Origin: Holothuria scabra
Lineage: Eukaryota > Echinodermata > Holothuroidea > Aspidochirotida > Holothuriidae
Assembly (NCBI GenBank): GCA_037179385.1
Contig: CM074187.1
Location: 45,480,879-45,544,878, forward strand
Direction: 5' to 3'
Length of the DNA stretch: 64,000 nucleotides
The position numbers were made by a program, and so were the translations under genes. This document shows, one piece after another, positions 42,401 to 47,771 of the stretch (position 1 is its first letter; each line of letters starts with the position of its first letter). The notes under the pieces are model-generated. The model was not told the origin of the DNA, did not search any database, and saw nothing but the letters and a program-made list of their open reading frames with translations.

Positions 42401-45064
42401 TCCATCGCACTTATTTTAAGTTACCTCTAAACAGCGTGATTGGTTCATTATTGCATTTAATCAGCCAATCATACTTGTGACATCTTCAATGCAGTTTTAC
42501 TGTGTAGGAAAAACATGTAGAAACCAACCGTCTTCGCATAGAATTCTAATACTCCCATTGCATTTTTGCTACGATCGAATTTCCCAAACTTTGGTTGTAG
42601 CCGGGCAAAACAATCGTGTCGTAAGTTTTAAGAACGAAGTAACAGGAAATATGTGGGATTACATCGTGAAGATACAATGACATGGTTCGTTCGTTTGATT
42701 GATAATTTCGCAAATCTGAGACATTAGCCCCGCCTCTAACCTGCCAAAGGCGGGCGTATGTGTTTTGGTCATGCAAGTCGTGTTATGCCACATAGCTGCT
42801 GTGCTCCGGAGTGAGCAAAACATTTTCCTGATACAAGCCTACGACGGCAAGTGCAGGCTAGTTAATTATAATAATACTGTGTTACTCGTTCAATAGTAGG
42901 CACTATGGGATATGCATACAGAGCTCCGACTCGCATGCAGTGGTATGTGCATGGAAATTAAAAAAGTTAGTTGCAGTTTTACAAATAAGTCAATGATTTC
43001 GTCGTTTATTGTATTAACAACAAAAGCAGTCGTTGACAGAAAGAAGAAAAATTATGGAGGCTAGCTGGCAGCAATTTTGAACATCGCGGCCGTTTTTTGA
43101 ACGTCGCGGCCTCCTTGGTTTTGAAGCTTGAACGTCGCGGGCCGCGACGTTCAAAATGCCCAGGGAAAACCCTGAATGGTACCAGTAATACCGTAGTACC
43201 GGTACCAGAAGAGTTAAAAAAGTAGAATTTTTATCACATGCAAAATATCTGTAAAAAAACCACGCATTGACATAAGTGAAGTCTTCTGATAATCCCTGCC
43301 TCCCGTTTCAGAATTTTTTTGTAACATTTAGTCACCCCGCACTCACCAAATCGGGAAACAAAAAAAGAAATAACCTCTCTGCAAATTTAGCGTCCGATAA
43401 ATACGGGACAGAAAATAAATCAGTGCCACCCGTCCGCACCGCAGCAAGACCCCACAAGATGACAACAGCACTCAGAATTGTAATGAAGATTGCAAAAATA
43501 ATTTCTGCAAATAATGACAATCCCCCTCTTAAAGTATAACCAAAAGTTATCAAGTAGAACTTTACAAAATATATCGATAAAAGACTGATTCATCAAGCTT
43601 TCTTCCCCCCGAGTTATCACTATCAAAACTAAATCAAAGTGTTTCATGATTGAATTTACGAAAGCATTTGCTGATGAGCAGCGATCGTTCGGGGTTGCGC
43701 AGAATGTCGAAAGAAAGCAAGTGCCCTGTTAGTGTGGAAGGTACTAGTTCTGTGCAAATAACGTTAAACAGTCCTTTCCGAAATTCTTAGGGGGATTTGT
43801 GACTAAAATAGTACAAAACGATTATCAAGTGAATGCTCCCTTTTTATATTGCAATGCTTAGAGACACAGCGCATTTATCAAATGGGTATTTGTTTCATTC
43901 AAGTACCATTCTAATTCAAATGCTTTATTTTTGAGAAAAAATTTTCACCTCAAAATTGATTAATCGTGTCCGTCTAAATACACAATGTGAAGGTGAGGCT
44001 GGTGCTGGCAGGGATCCTTCTGAGATTGCGCAGAATGTCGAAAGAAAGCAAGTTCCTTTTTAGTGTGGAGGGTACTAGGTTTGCGAAAGTAACGTTAAAC
44101 GGCAACTTCCAAAATTCTTAGGGGGGATTTGTGACTGAAATGGTGCAAAATGATTATCAAGTGACTATTCCCTGTTTAAATTGTAATGTTTAAAGACACG
44201 GGGCATTTATCAAATGGATTTTTGTTACATTTTAGTATCATTCTAATTTAAATGCTATAAATTTGAGAAAAGATTTTCACCTTACAGTTGAGTACCAGTC
44301 TCCACGCTACTTCGGTATCTTTAGGTTGGTGGTACCGTACCGTACCGATACTTATGGAAATACCGGTATACCGTGATACCTTAATTTCATGAGCCAACTC
44401 TATGAACCACTTTAAATAACTACAAGTCAGAAGGGGATTCCTTTCACAAAGAAACTTGTACACCTGAAGCATGTCCCACCTAATCCTTCTCAGCTCCAAA
44501 AAGGTAGGCCTAACCCAAGATGCTTATGCCTATGCGTAGCTTGATAGGCCTAAGGTAAATTTCTTACCTCAGGTATAAGATGAGTGGTTCTCCTGTGGAT
44601 TTGTTCCTTGTGGGAAGGACTAGCCTAGGCCTAATTGTACTAGGCCTAAGCTGGTTTCACCAAGTTTGGTTTATTTATTGCTTGCTAACAGAGTTTGGAC
44701 TACACGGTATCTTATGAGGGCTTAGCCATTTAGGCATACTAGGCCCTAGACTTCTGTTGGTTTGGTTTCGTAGGCCAGCATTATGTTTTGTTATGTTAAA
44801 TGTATTGACTTAATGTAGGCCTAATGTTAAGCCTAAGTTACGCTTAGCGTACAGTACTTACCTGTGCAATAGTTCCAATGAACTAACATGTCTATCAAGT
44901 GTCCTGCAAACAGCATTTGTTCTGAGCTTGTTTAGCTCAGAGATCTGAGTATCGAATTCATCAGGTTTAAACTGCTCGGCATAAGTATTCTTTATGAAAT
45001 TTTTCAGAGGTTTTCCAAAGTCTATTGTTTCTGTAGACTTCAGGGGAGCTGCAATCATTGCCAT
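268..45064 (-). CDS. PDCD6IP: ALIX / programmed cell death 6-interacting protein, 12 exons, 3' end beyond window
   Basis: ALIX is a cytosolic ESCRT adaptor. Its N-terminal BRO1 domain recruits CHMP4 (ESCRT-III), its V domain binds YPXnL motifs, and its proline-rich tail binds partners such as TSG101 and ALG-2; it acts in endosomal sorting, cytokinetic abscission and membrane repair. Twelve exons joined at GT-AG sites keep one frame for 632 codons (human ALIX is 868 aa). BRO1 is about residues 1-350 and the V domain follows. Near-identical blocks to human include DAFDKGS, KMKDAIIAK, YGEEIARL, AAAKKDND, LASLNLPAA and DGSINEE. I chose the ATG at 45064: an in-frame TAG lies upstream at 45104-45106, it is the first ATG after it, it has A at -3 and G at +4, and it matches the human N-terminus length. 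The last part of the V domain and the proline-rich tail are off the left edge. AARSD1 lies upstream on the same strand. Introns are large and full of transposons, but no coding exon is interrupted. Orthology rests on remembered human sequence. Confidence 0.96.
2762..3643. mobile_element. TTAA-type MITE, family A, split by a nested MITE
   Basis: Ends resemble the intact copy at 11216-11533: the right end reads CTCTGATTGCCCC then TTTAA, the left end GAGGCAATCAAGAG after a TTAA-like site. The body is interrupted at 2955-3519 by a second element. Removing the insert restores the family A sequence, so family A was there first. Confidence 0.78.
2959..3515. mobile_element. TTAA-type MITE, family B, nested in family A
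   Basis: 557 bp flanked by TTAA at 2955-2958 and 3516-3519. Ends AGGGGAAG and CCCTTCTT are imperfect inverted repeats. A second copy is at 29600-30186, also flanked by TTAA, and a diverged relative is around 49030-49650. Confidence 0.8.
3678..3840 (-). CDS. PDCD6IP: ALIX coding exon 11 (residues 529-582), V domain
   Basis: Encodes KDIAAALPPASAASALRDSA through IKNASSSDI. The VLESEIK segment corresponds to human GLENDLK. The Ala-rich start is less conserved. Acceptor CTATACAG|A, donor A|GTGAGT. Confidence 0.92.
3841..6234. other. ALIX intron 10
   Basis: Mostly unassigned AT-rich DNA at 3841-4740, then a degenerate DR1-bearing satellite element (about 4770-5920). No coding signal. Confidence 0.75.
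4770..5925. repeat. DR1-bearing satellite element, degenerate copy with terminal hairpin
   Basis: About eight diverged monomers, with core sites near 4778, 4888, 5033, 5172, 5314, 5430, 5596 and 5739; spacing is mostly 139-145 bp but ranges from 110 to 166 bp. Only the site at 5739 is a perfect TGACCTTTGACCT. The right end has a short CA-rich tract and a perfect 10-bp hairpin, AGATTCCTTG (5889-5898) with CAAGGAATCT (5910-5919). Confidence 0.75.
6235..6456 (-). CDS. PDCD6IP: ALIX coding exon 10 (residues 455-528), V domain
   Basis: Encodes ALKMLDEEAASDKEMKEKFK through AILSQTE. LDEE, the FKEKWARTPS block and IQAD match human LDEEEA, FKERWQRTPS and VQAD. Exactly 74 codons in phase 0. Acceptor TTTACAG|G, donor GAG|GTATAT. 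Confidence 0.94.
6457..7004. other. ALIX intron 9
   Basis: A 548-bp intron whose exon-10-proximal half is an AT-rich minisatellite (6511-6733). The rest is unassigned. Confidence 0.85.
6511..6733. repeat. AT-rich minisatellite, ~30-bp unit, about 7 copies
   Basis: Diverged tandem repeats built on TATTAGTAAGAAGATTAATA with single-base and length variants. Confined to intron 9 of ALIX. Confidence 0.88.
7005..7182 (-). CDS. PDCD6IP: ALIX coding exon 9 (residues 395-454), V domain
   Basis: Encodes VLASLNLPAAVEDLGGDNVP through ELPDLLERNRQVLSE, closely matching human VLASLNLPAAIEDVSGD and ELPELLQRNR. Acceptor AAACAG|AG, donor GAG|GTAAGT. Followed by a short intron holding an AT-rich minisatellite. 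Confidence 0.95.
7829..7898 (-). repeat. tRNA-like SINE head or degraded pseudo-tRNA
   Basis: On the minus strand it reads a box-A-like TAGCCTATTAGTAGAG and a box-B-like GGGTTAAATTCTC about 35 bases later, the layout of a Pol III promoter. The arms do not pair well enough for a functional tRNA gene. Confidence 0.5.
7909..8051 (-). mobile_element. SINE, 5'-truncated, with 12-bp TSD
   Basis: Body and 3' end of the window's SINE family. It is flanked by the direct repeat CAGATATTGGTG at 7897-7908 and 8052-8063, the mark of target-primed reverse transcription. Confidence 0.85.
8764..8887 (-). CDS. PDCD6IP: ALIX coding exon 8 (residues 354-394), start of V domain
   Basis: Encodes DLFEKLVPLAVHNAMVTYEN through LRESTQLLN, matching human DLFEKMVPVSV. 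It covers the BRO1-to-V transition. Acceptor GTTCACAG|AC, donor AC|GTATGT. Confidence 0.94.
9430..10760. repeat. Related inverted repeat segments around unassigned DNA
   Basis: The right part (10480-10760) resembles the reverse complement of 9640-9830: both carry a paired G-run/C-run unit near GATTTTACCC or GGGTAAAATC and similar AAGTAAGAAAC or GTTTCCTACTT strings. Possibly one element with long degenerate inverted repeats or two opposed copies. Confidence 0.45.
11216..11533. mobile_element. TTAA-type MITE, family A, intact copy
   Basis: 318 bp between TTAA sites at 11212-11215 and 11534-11537. Ends AGCGACAATCAGAG and CTCTGATTACCCC are inverted repeats. Other pieces are at 2762-3643, 20288-20350, 57950-58250 and 59310-59540. 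Confidence 0.83.
12440..12925. repeat. DR1-bearing satellite element, three monomers, CA tract and hairpin
   Basis: Core sites at 12474 and 12727 are perfect TGACCTTTGACCT; the one at 12580 is altered (TGACCCCTTGACC). A CA tract follows at 12847-12888, then a perfect 8-bp hairpin GGTTCCTT (12895-12902) with AAGGAACC (12912-12919). Same architecture as 14400-15950. Confidence 0.85.
13610..13910. mobile_element. hAT-like MITE, ~300 bp
   Basis: Termini CAGGGTTGTCACCA and, on the other strand, TAGGTTTGTCACCA. Flanked by ATCAGGCC and ATCAGGTG, an imperfect 8-bp TSD. An inverted fragment of the same family occupies 1-160. Confidence 0.7.
14400..15960. repeat. DR1-bearing satellite array, nine ~145-bp monomers, with CA tract and terminal hairpin
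   Basis: Core sites start at 14560, 14705, 14849, 14993, 15138, 15282, 15427, 15572 and 15717, a spacing of 144-145 bp each time. Sites at 14993, 15138, 15427 and 15717 are perfect TGACCTTTGACCT. Each monomer also carries ATGAAATCTATCCAAG and TTGAGATAT. The array ends in a CA-rich tract (15839-15905) and a perfect 9-bp hairpin, ATTGGTTTC (15921-15929) with GAAACCAAT (15940-15948). Tandem core, CA tract and end hairpin resemble Helentron-derived or pearl-type elements; that assignment is inference. Confidence 0.9.
16318..16540 (-). CDS. PDCD6IP: ALIX coding exon 7 (residues 280-353), end of BRO1 domain
   Basis: Encodes HAVDLLKATETRGGGLLKMK through KGPLSENFS. It holds AAAKKDNDLIYSD, matching human AAAKKDNDFIYND; the Tyr reported as a Src-family phosphorylation site in human is conserved. 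A Gly-rich ETRGGGLLK stretch replaces the human sequence before it. Acceptor TTTGACAG|C, donor AGTG|GTAAGT. Confidence 0.95.
16541..17489. other. ALIX intron 6
   Basis: Contains a partial family E MITE (about 16815-17040) and an isolated perfect TGACCTTTGACCT site near 17238. Otherwise unassigned. Confidence 0.7.
16815..17040. mobile_element. MITE, family E (CTATAGAC ends), partial copy
   Basis: Shares TTGCTTACCTGTATCATGGA and the segment near GGCTGATGGACCC with better copies at 59980-60243 and 57672-57935. Termini are eroded. Confidence 0.65.
17490..17716 (-). CDS. PDCD6IP: ALIX coding exon 6 (residues 204-279)
   Basis: Encodes DKMKDAIIAKVASANSDLYA through KKYGEEIARLI. KMKDAIIAK is identical to human, where this helix contributes isoleucine and leucine contacts to CHMP4; the human Leu after AIIAK is Val here. 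Acceptor TTTTTTGCAG|AT, donor ATT|GTAAGT. Confidence 0.95.
17949..18194 (+). mobile_element. tRNA-derived SINE, near full length
   Basis: Head with box-A-like TGGTTGGTCTAAGGG and a decayed box B, then the shared body (AAGCCAGTGAGCCACAACTG) and a CTAA-repeat tail ending near 18194. It faces the tail of a second copy. Confidence 0.88.
18195..18400 (-). mobile_element. tRNA-derived SINE, opposed copy
   Basis: Reverse orientation copy of the SINE, starting from its 3' region (GGTTCAAGTCTAGCTGGCC on the plus strand) and reaching a decayed head near 18330-18400. Its tail abuts the tail of the copy at 17949. Confidence 0.83.
20497..23938. mobile_element. Harbinger-like DNA transposon, non-autonomous, 3.4 kb, ~41-bp TIRs
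   Basis: Left end TGCACCCGTCAAAGAGAACC and the right end read on the other strand, TGCACCCGTCAATCGGAATC, continue as near-matching inverted repeats for about 41 bp. The 3-bp TSD TAA lies at 20494-20496 and 23939-23941, as in PIF/Harbinger elements. AAGATTCAC-type subterminal repeats crowd both ends. A SINE is inserted inside. I recognise no transposase, so it is probably non-autonomous. Confidence 0.82.
21618..21860 (-). mobile_element. tRNA-derived SINE inside the Harbinger-like element
   Basis: Full-length copy. On the minus strand the head reads GGTCTAATGGTAAGAGCATC and the body is well preserved. The flanks GGGCTGGGGAAA and GGGCCGGGGCAAA may be a decayed TSD. Confidence 0.86.
24568..24721 (-). 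CDS. PDCD6IP: ALIX coding exon 5 (residues 153-203)
   Basis: BRO1 segment QAAGIFKYLTTNVYTGVQHV through VAQAQECFFDKSRQ. The QAQE-FF block lies on the CHMP4-binding face in human ALIX. Acceptor TTTTCAG|C, donor AAG|GTGAGT; ends with one base of the Asp codon completed by exon 6. Confidence 0.94.
24722..26080. other. ALIX intron 4
   Basis: AT-rich and mostly unassigned, with one SINE (25750-25980). Confidence 0.75.
25750..25980 (-). mobile_element. tRNA-derived SINE with good box B
   Basis: On the minus strand the head carries TAGCGGTAGAGTGTCTGCC and the near-canonical box B GGTTCGATCCCC, followed by the shared body. It is bracketed by AGTATTATGTA and AGTACTATGTA, a likely 11-bp TSD with one mismatch. 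Confidence 0.88.
26081..26208 (-). CDS. PDCD6IP: ALIX coding exon 4 (residues 110-152)
   Basis: BRO1 segment with YEKNCVLYNIAAMHSQIGAI, comparable to human YEKSCVLFNCAALASQIAA. Donor CAG|GTAAGG. The acceptor is AAAAG|CT with a weak pyrimidine tract, but it is the only nearby AG that keeps phase (A+CT gives Thr). Confidence 0.92.
26209..29033. other. ALIX intron 3
   Basis: Contains a piggyBac-type MITE (26780-27035). The rest is AT-rich with no coding signal seen. Confidence 0.75.
26780..27035. mobile_element. piggyBac-type MITE, CpG-decayed copy
   Basis: Ends CCCTTTACCGTTGT and its inverted partner ACAACGGTAAAGGG, between TTAT (left) and TTAA (right). It is the opposite-strand twin of 54944-55194; many differences are CpG sites turned to TpG or CpA. 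Confidence 0.85.
29034..29103 (-). CDS. PDCD6IP: ALIX coding exon 3 (residues 87-109)
   Basis: Encodes ITVNFKWYDAFDKGSVFAGS followed by RKQ. It contains the DAFDKGS block of BRO1 domains. Acceptor CTGCAG|ATC, donor A|GTGAGT, leaving one base for the next exon. Confidence 0.93.
29600..30186. mobile_element. TTAA-type MITE, family B
   Basis: 587 bp flanked by TTAA at 29596-29599 and 30187-30190. Ends TGGGAAGGTTTAAG and, on the other strand, AAGAAGGGTTTAAG. Contains a local ~31-bp tandem duplication at about 29822-29877 that its sister at 2959-3515 lacks. Confidence 0.82.
30253..33037. mobile_element. DNA transposon-like element, 2.8 kb, 4-bp TSD, hosting a TA-MITE
   Basis: Termini GGGTCAGATCCAAAAC and GTTTTGGATCTGACCC are a perfect 16-bp inverted pair; AGTT flanks both sides (30249-30252 and 33038-33041). 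The interior repeats CGTCCCGTC-like motifs in both orientations and has a ~200-bp local duplication (31630-31940). No transposase recognised and the superfamily is unclear. Confidence 0.75.
30544..31375. mobile_element. TA-MITE, 832 bp, copy 1
   Basis: Perfect 25-bp TIRs beginning CCGTATTTACTCTATTAAAC, flanked by TA on each side. Left of centre is a foldback of the end sequence (GGGGCGTTTATTAGA); near the right end the same string is in direct repeat. Nearly identical to 61679-62522, so transposition was recent. TA targeting fits Tc1/mariner-type mobilisation. Confidence 0.92.
34827..35203. mobile_element. hAT MITE, 377 bp, perfect 8-bp TSD
   Basis: TIR TAGGGGTGTGAAC at the left and TAGGGCTGTGAAC read inward from the right. 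Perfect TSD GTATGAAC at 34819-34826 and 35204-35211. Inner GCGATCGTTTAG repeats near both ends. Confidence 0.92.
35622..35885. mobile_element. MITE, family E
   Basis: Runs from ATATAGACCAATCTG to AGATTCGTCTTTGTA, sharing the GGTCTGATTTAAGTCGGCC and ACTAACGGCTGCCTACAGTC segments with copies at 57 and 60 kb. Lies about 45 bp left of the hAT element at 35931. Confidence 0.75.
35931..36861 (+). mobile_element. hAT element with transposase N-terminal remnant, perfect 8-bp TSD
   Basis: Ends CAGTGTTCGCGCT and, on the other strand, CAGTGTTAGCGCT; TSD ATTGAGCC at 35923-35930 and 36862-36869. The interior carries a broken transposase start, so this is an internally deleted derivative of an autonomous hAT. 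Confidence 0.9.
36342..36640 (+). pseudogene. hAT transposase N-terminal zinc-finger-like domain, decayed
   Basis: An ATG at 36342 starts MASK followed by a stop, then KLDYFSNG, with further stops. In another frame 36533-36634 reads DKFQLNWLKIWLWLWYEKGE then IFCATCKEARP, resembling the region at the front of many hAT transposases (F.. WL ..WL.Y....G..FC..C). The frame shift and stop codons make it non-functional. The family assignment is from pattern memory. Confidence 0.6.
36999..37053 (-). CDS. PDCD6IP: ALIX coding exon 2 (residues 68-86)
   Basis: A 55-bp micro-exon encoding YYDQLVALEGKLPIAEGQ after completing the split Arg codon. It matches human YYDQ..., which directly follows the exon 1 segment. 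Acceptor TTTTAG|G, donor CAG|GTTTGT. It is found only by following the protein alignment, because it is far from its neighbours (7.8 kb and 7.9 kb introns). Confidence 0.92.
37169..37450. mobile_element. TTAA-type MITE, family C, one end only
   Basis: Begins at TTAA (37165-37168) and matches the reverse complement of the more complete copy at 58323-58611 across several blocks, including TTGATTGACAGCTAG-like and AGACAGTTGTAGGAGGGGC. The right end is not defined. Confidence 0.65.
38158..38370 (+). other. Coding-like open stretch, unrecognised
   Basis: An uninterrupted frame reads LDVPCSFVLSEGPGQLITIK on to PADQLILEQMSWHLHPLIEY and ends with a stop after RLPYGL. Its amino acid composition is unusually protein-like for this intron, with no clear splice sites. 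It may be a relic of a transposon ORF. I do not recognise it. Confidence 0.25.
40445..43174. mobile_element. DNA transposon with CAGGG ends, 2.7 kb, 5-bp TSD, nested in the hAT-like element
   Basis: Perfect 15-bp TIR CAGGGTTTTCCCTGG at both ends, each followed shortly by TTGAACGTCGCG. AATGG flanks both sides (40440-40444 and 43175-43179). It is richer in CpG than its surroundings. CAGGG ends suggest the hAT superfamily, with a 5-bp target site as reported for some hAT lineages. Possible promoter and first exon on its minus strand near 41290-41590. Confidence 0.83.
41283..41590 (-). promoter_or_regulatory. Possible transposon promoter and first exon inside the CAGGG element
   Basis: On the minus strand: an inverted pair of CCAAT boxes (41544-41588), a TATATA motif (about 41441-41450), then CACCATGA with the ATG near 41400, an open frame starting MKRHHKSLRTWIFRGSDLCA, and a GAC|GTAAGT donor near 41308. 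The order fits a promoter and first exon, but the CCAAT-TATA distance is a little long and the peptide is unrecognised. Confidence 0.3.
44862..45064 (-). CDS. PDCD6IP: ALIX coding exon 1 (residues 1-67)
   Basis: First coding exon, starting MAMIAAPLKSTET and running to LELLH. It forms the start of the BRO1 domain, comparable to the human GKPL/AKPL and LDKH segments. The donor is CAG|GTAAGT at 44861-44860 and leaves two bases (AG) to be completed by exon 2. An in-frame TTG five codons upstream would also extend the frame but is not an ATG. Confidence 0.93.
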
Positions 45065-45658
45065 CCTGTTCGGTATCAACTGACGTTGTTCAGTGTGCCA
45101 GCGCTATATCGCTAGCGTAGAAAACTATACGTTATGTGGCGAGCTAGAGTATAAGTATACTTGGAAAGAACAAAATGCTTGATCATGTGCTGTTGTGTAC
45201 AATCGATCGTCGAGGCAGAACTGACTTCAATGGAATACAAGGCAGGATGTAATTTGTAAAAACCCACCTACTAAAAAAATGACACAAAACCATTCACGGG
45301 TGACTAATAACGAAATATGTATTTCTTTTAGGTCCACTTTATCTAAGATAGCGATCAACTGCAATTGTCCACACACTGAGCTGCTTGTTTTGAATCCCCA
45401 CTAAAGTTGAACCAGAAGGCCCCATGCATAAAACCAACATATTGATAGCATTACGTCATTGTCATATCTTAAAGGTTATCACTCTTTTATGAAAAACAGA
45501 GAAGGCTTTGACAGCGCCAGAGTAGCACACTTTAAAGAGCAAAGGAGGGGTTACTGTGTCATAGAACTAAAATATCCGACTTACCGTTCCGTCCCTCAAA
45601 AATCACTGAACCAGGCCTGAGAGTCCACAAACTCTTTTTCGATTGCAGTACTTACCCT

Positions 45659-45855
45659 TTAAGATGATGACTTCATAGGAACTTCATCATCGTTTCTACC
45701 AATCAACCGGTAGGCTATTTTGAAAGCTGACAGAAAAGAATCAGGTGCTTTACTGTTCTTCATATTTTCACACTCGATGTGTCGATCTGGCGCTGAAGTA
45801 AACTTGACATTGAAAACTAAGGCACCATCAGTCAGGCGGCACATACCCAGGCCAT
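45659..45855 (-). other. Coding-like open stretch, unrecognised, upstream of ALIX
   Basis: The minus strand reads MCRLTDGALVFNVKFTSAPD then RHIECENMKNSKAPDSFLSA then FKIAYRLIGRNDDEVPMKSS and a final Ser before a TAA. The sequence looks protein-like rather than random. Its upstream side is cut by a CAGTGGCGGATCC repeat end (45859 onward), and just after the stop is TTAAAGG|GTAAGT, which may be the end of a TTAA-type MITE. It may be a truncated exon or gene relic. Confidence 0.3.
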
Positions 45856-45939
45856 TCCAGTGGCGGATCCAGGATTTGCAGAAAGAGGGGGGGGGGGGGG
45901 CAGGCCAGTTGTGGCGGAGAGGATATCTATAGGGTGAAC

Positions 45940-47550
45940 GTCAGCATAGACTATCTAAGCGGAGCGCACCATTAGTTGGCGCAGAGCGTTCAAGAAAATG
46001 GTTATAGGCTCCAGACTGGCGGAAACCGCACTTCCCGAATAAAATGATATGAAGTACCGGGCAATTTTTGTTTTTCACGTGGATTGACTACATAAAACTA
46101 CACAGAAATGTCAAATTTTGAGACCAGCACTTGCACTGTCACTTAGTGTAAAAGTAAAAATGCATGTCACTGATGTTTCATATTTATACGTCTTATAGTT
46201 ATTATAAGTTATGTTCAGAATGTCGCCATAAAACGGCAAACACACTGGCATATATGCGTACGGAGGGAAGCATTTCAGTTCGCCCTGAACTTGAGGGGCC
46301 AGAAGATCCTCCGTCCGAAAGATGCAATAGTGTCCAACAGACTACAGACTATGTAAGGCATAGGCGGCGGAAGCGGGGAGGGGGAAAGGGGGGGCTGGCC
46401 CCCAATAATTTTTTATGAGATTTTGGGGGCGTGGGTAATTTGTTTTCGATACTTTAATGATACATGGTGAGAATGTCTTCCCGTAAGTCTGCTTGAAAAT
46501 TCATTTCAATACACCTTGTAATGTGACAATAATGTCAATAAGTGTTACTAATAGAAGAAAAACCATCTACTTCCTAACAGAATTTTAGTTTCAAGTGGAC
46601 ATTTTTGTGCAAACAGAACCTCTCATGCGCGACTTCTTAGATCCCCTATAAGCACAGGAAATGACATTTTTTACTATCTGAAGGGTCAGATTTTTCAAAA
46701 TTTCCTGTACGTTTCGCCCCAACTGTGTTCCACTTAGACCCCTTCATTGCAGTATTTAAGTTTCAAGTGAACATTTTTCACAAAAGGAAACTTAAAAAAG
46801 AGACTGCTTAGATCCCCATATCAGCCCGAGAAATGCCATTTTCAACTGTCTGAGGGGTCGGATATTTAAAAATGTTTTGTACGCTTCGCGTCAATAATGG
46901 TGGCGCTCCGCTTAGTCCTCCTGGCTGAATTTTAGTTTGGAACGAACGTAAGTTTATTTGCAGTTGAAACTTAAAAAAGCGACTGCTTGGACCCCCTTTA
47001 CAAGACTGGGAAATGTTATTTTCGACTCTCTGAGAGGTACGAATTTTCAATTTTTTATGGGGGGGGGGGCTGGATACTTTTGTAGGGGGTGGCTGGGGTT
47101 TACTATCTAAGCGTAGAGCCACCATTAGTTGGCGCTGAGCGTACAAAGAAAATTTTGGATTTTAAAACATCCCAGACGGCTGGAAATGGCATTTGCCAGG
47201 TTTAATTGTCTTTCACTCTGGTGAGAAAAATTTGTGAATTTTCTAAGATTAAAACACACTTTGAGACACTGATTAGCTCAGTTCATTACTCCTCTGGACG
47301 ATGTATCCTAGGATCGCAAATCCGGACTCCTGCTGAATGTTTCAAGCAGCTTTGATAGGCGTAGGGGAGCATTTCAGTTTTGGGGCAGAAGATGTTTGCC
47401 CGAAAAATGTAATTCTGCCCATAAGACAGTCAAAGCGGAGCGCCACCACTGGTTGGCGCGGAGAGTGCAGAAAATTTTGAAAAAAAAAGGAACCATCTGC
47501 CAGCCGGAGATCAGTGGTATTTTGCAGGCTTAGAGGAGGATCATTTTAAG
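45940..47550. repeat. Cluster of a dispersed GC-rich palindromic repeat, both orientations
   Basis: Six or so copies of a unit whose core reads CTCCGCGCCAACTGATGGTG followed by GCGCTCCGCTTAG, at about 45950, 46625, 46800, 46975, 47105 and 47435. More lie near 49755, 54700 and 56450. Arms CGGAGCGCCA and TTGGCGCGGAG make it nearly palindromic. Not recognised as a known family. Confidence 0.7.
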
Positions 47551-47771
47551 GCAGTTGCTATTTTGTTCAGAGGATTACCAGATAAAATATACCATTGGAT
47601 GAAATGGTCTTGTATCTCTTCGGGGTAAAACTATAAAACGGAATTGAAAAACATGCTAATGAAATGAACTCCATTGCGACTCTTGGCTAAATTCAATATA
47701 TATATATTTAATTGATGAAATTATATTTGTGACCGCCCGAACTCCCTACTGTAAATGATTTTACTTCTATT

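Larger units (their letters stand above)
40392..44383. mobile_element. hAT-like element, 4.0 kb, perfect 8-bp TSD, itself hosting another element
   Basis: TIRs TAGGGTTTCACGGTA and, from the other end, TAAGGTATCACGGTA. TSD ATTTCATG at 40384-40391 and 44384-44391. Ends are rich in GGTACC-like strings. It contains a ~331-bp tandem duplication (43697 onward and 44028 onward) and the nested element 40445-43174. No transposase recognised. Confidence 0.87.
40077..44411. mobile_element. TTAA-type MITE, family D, split by a nested hAT
   Basis: Flanked by TTAA at 40073-40076 and 44412-44415. The two outer pieces (40077-40391 and 44392-44411) together match the uninterrupted inverted copy at 53338-53689, proving the 4-kb insert between them arrived later. 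Confidence 0.83.
37054..44861. other. ALIX intron 1
   Basis: 7.8 kb, of which 40077-44411 is a three-level nest of transposons. 37169-37450 is a fragment of a TTAA-type MITE (family C); 37450-40070 is otherwise unassigned apart from a coding-like stretch at 38158-38370. Confidence 0.8.

Noticed and set aside
45062..45079. Earlier start of ALIX at a TTG five codons upstream
   Set aside because: It is not an ATG; the ATG at 45064 has good context and fits the human N-terminus.
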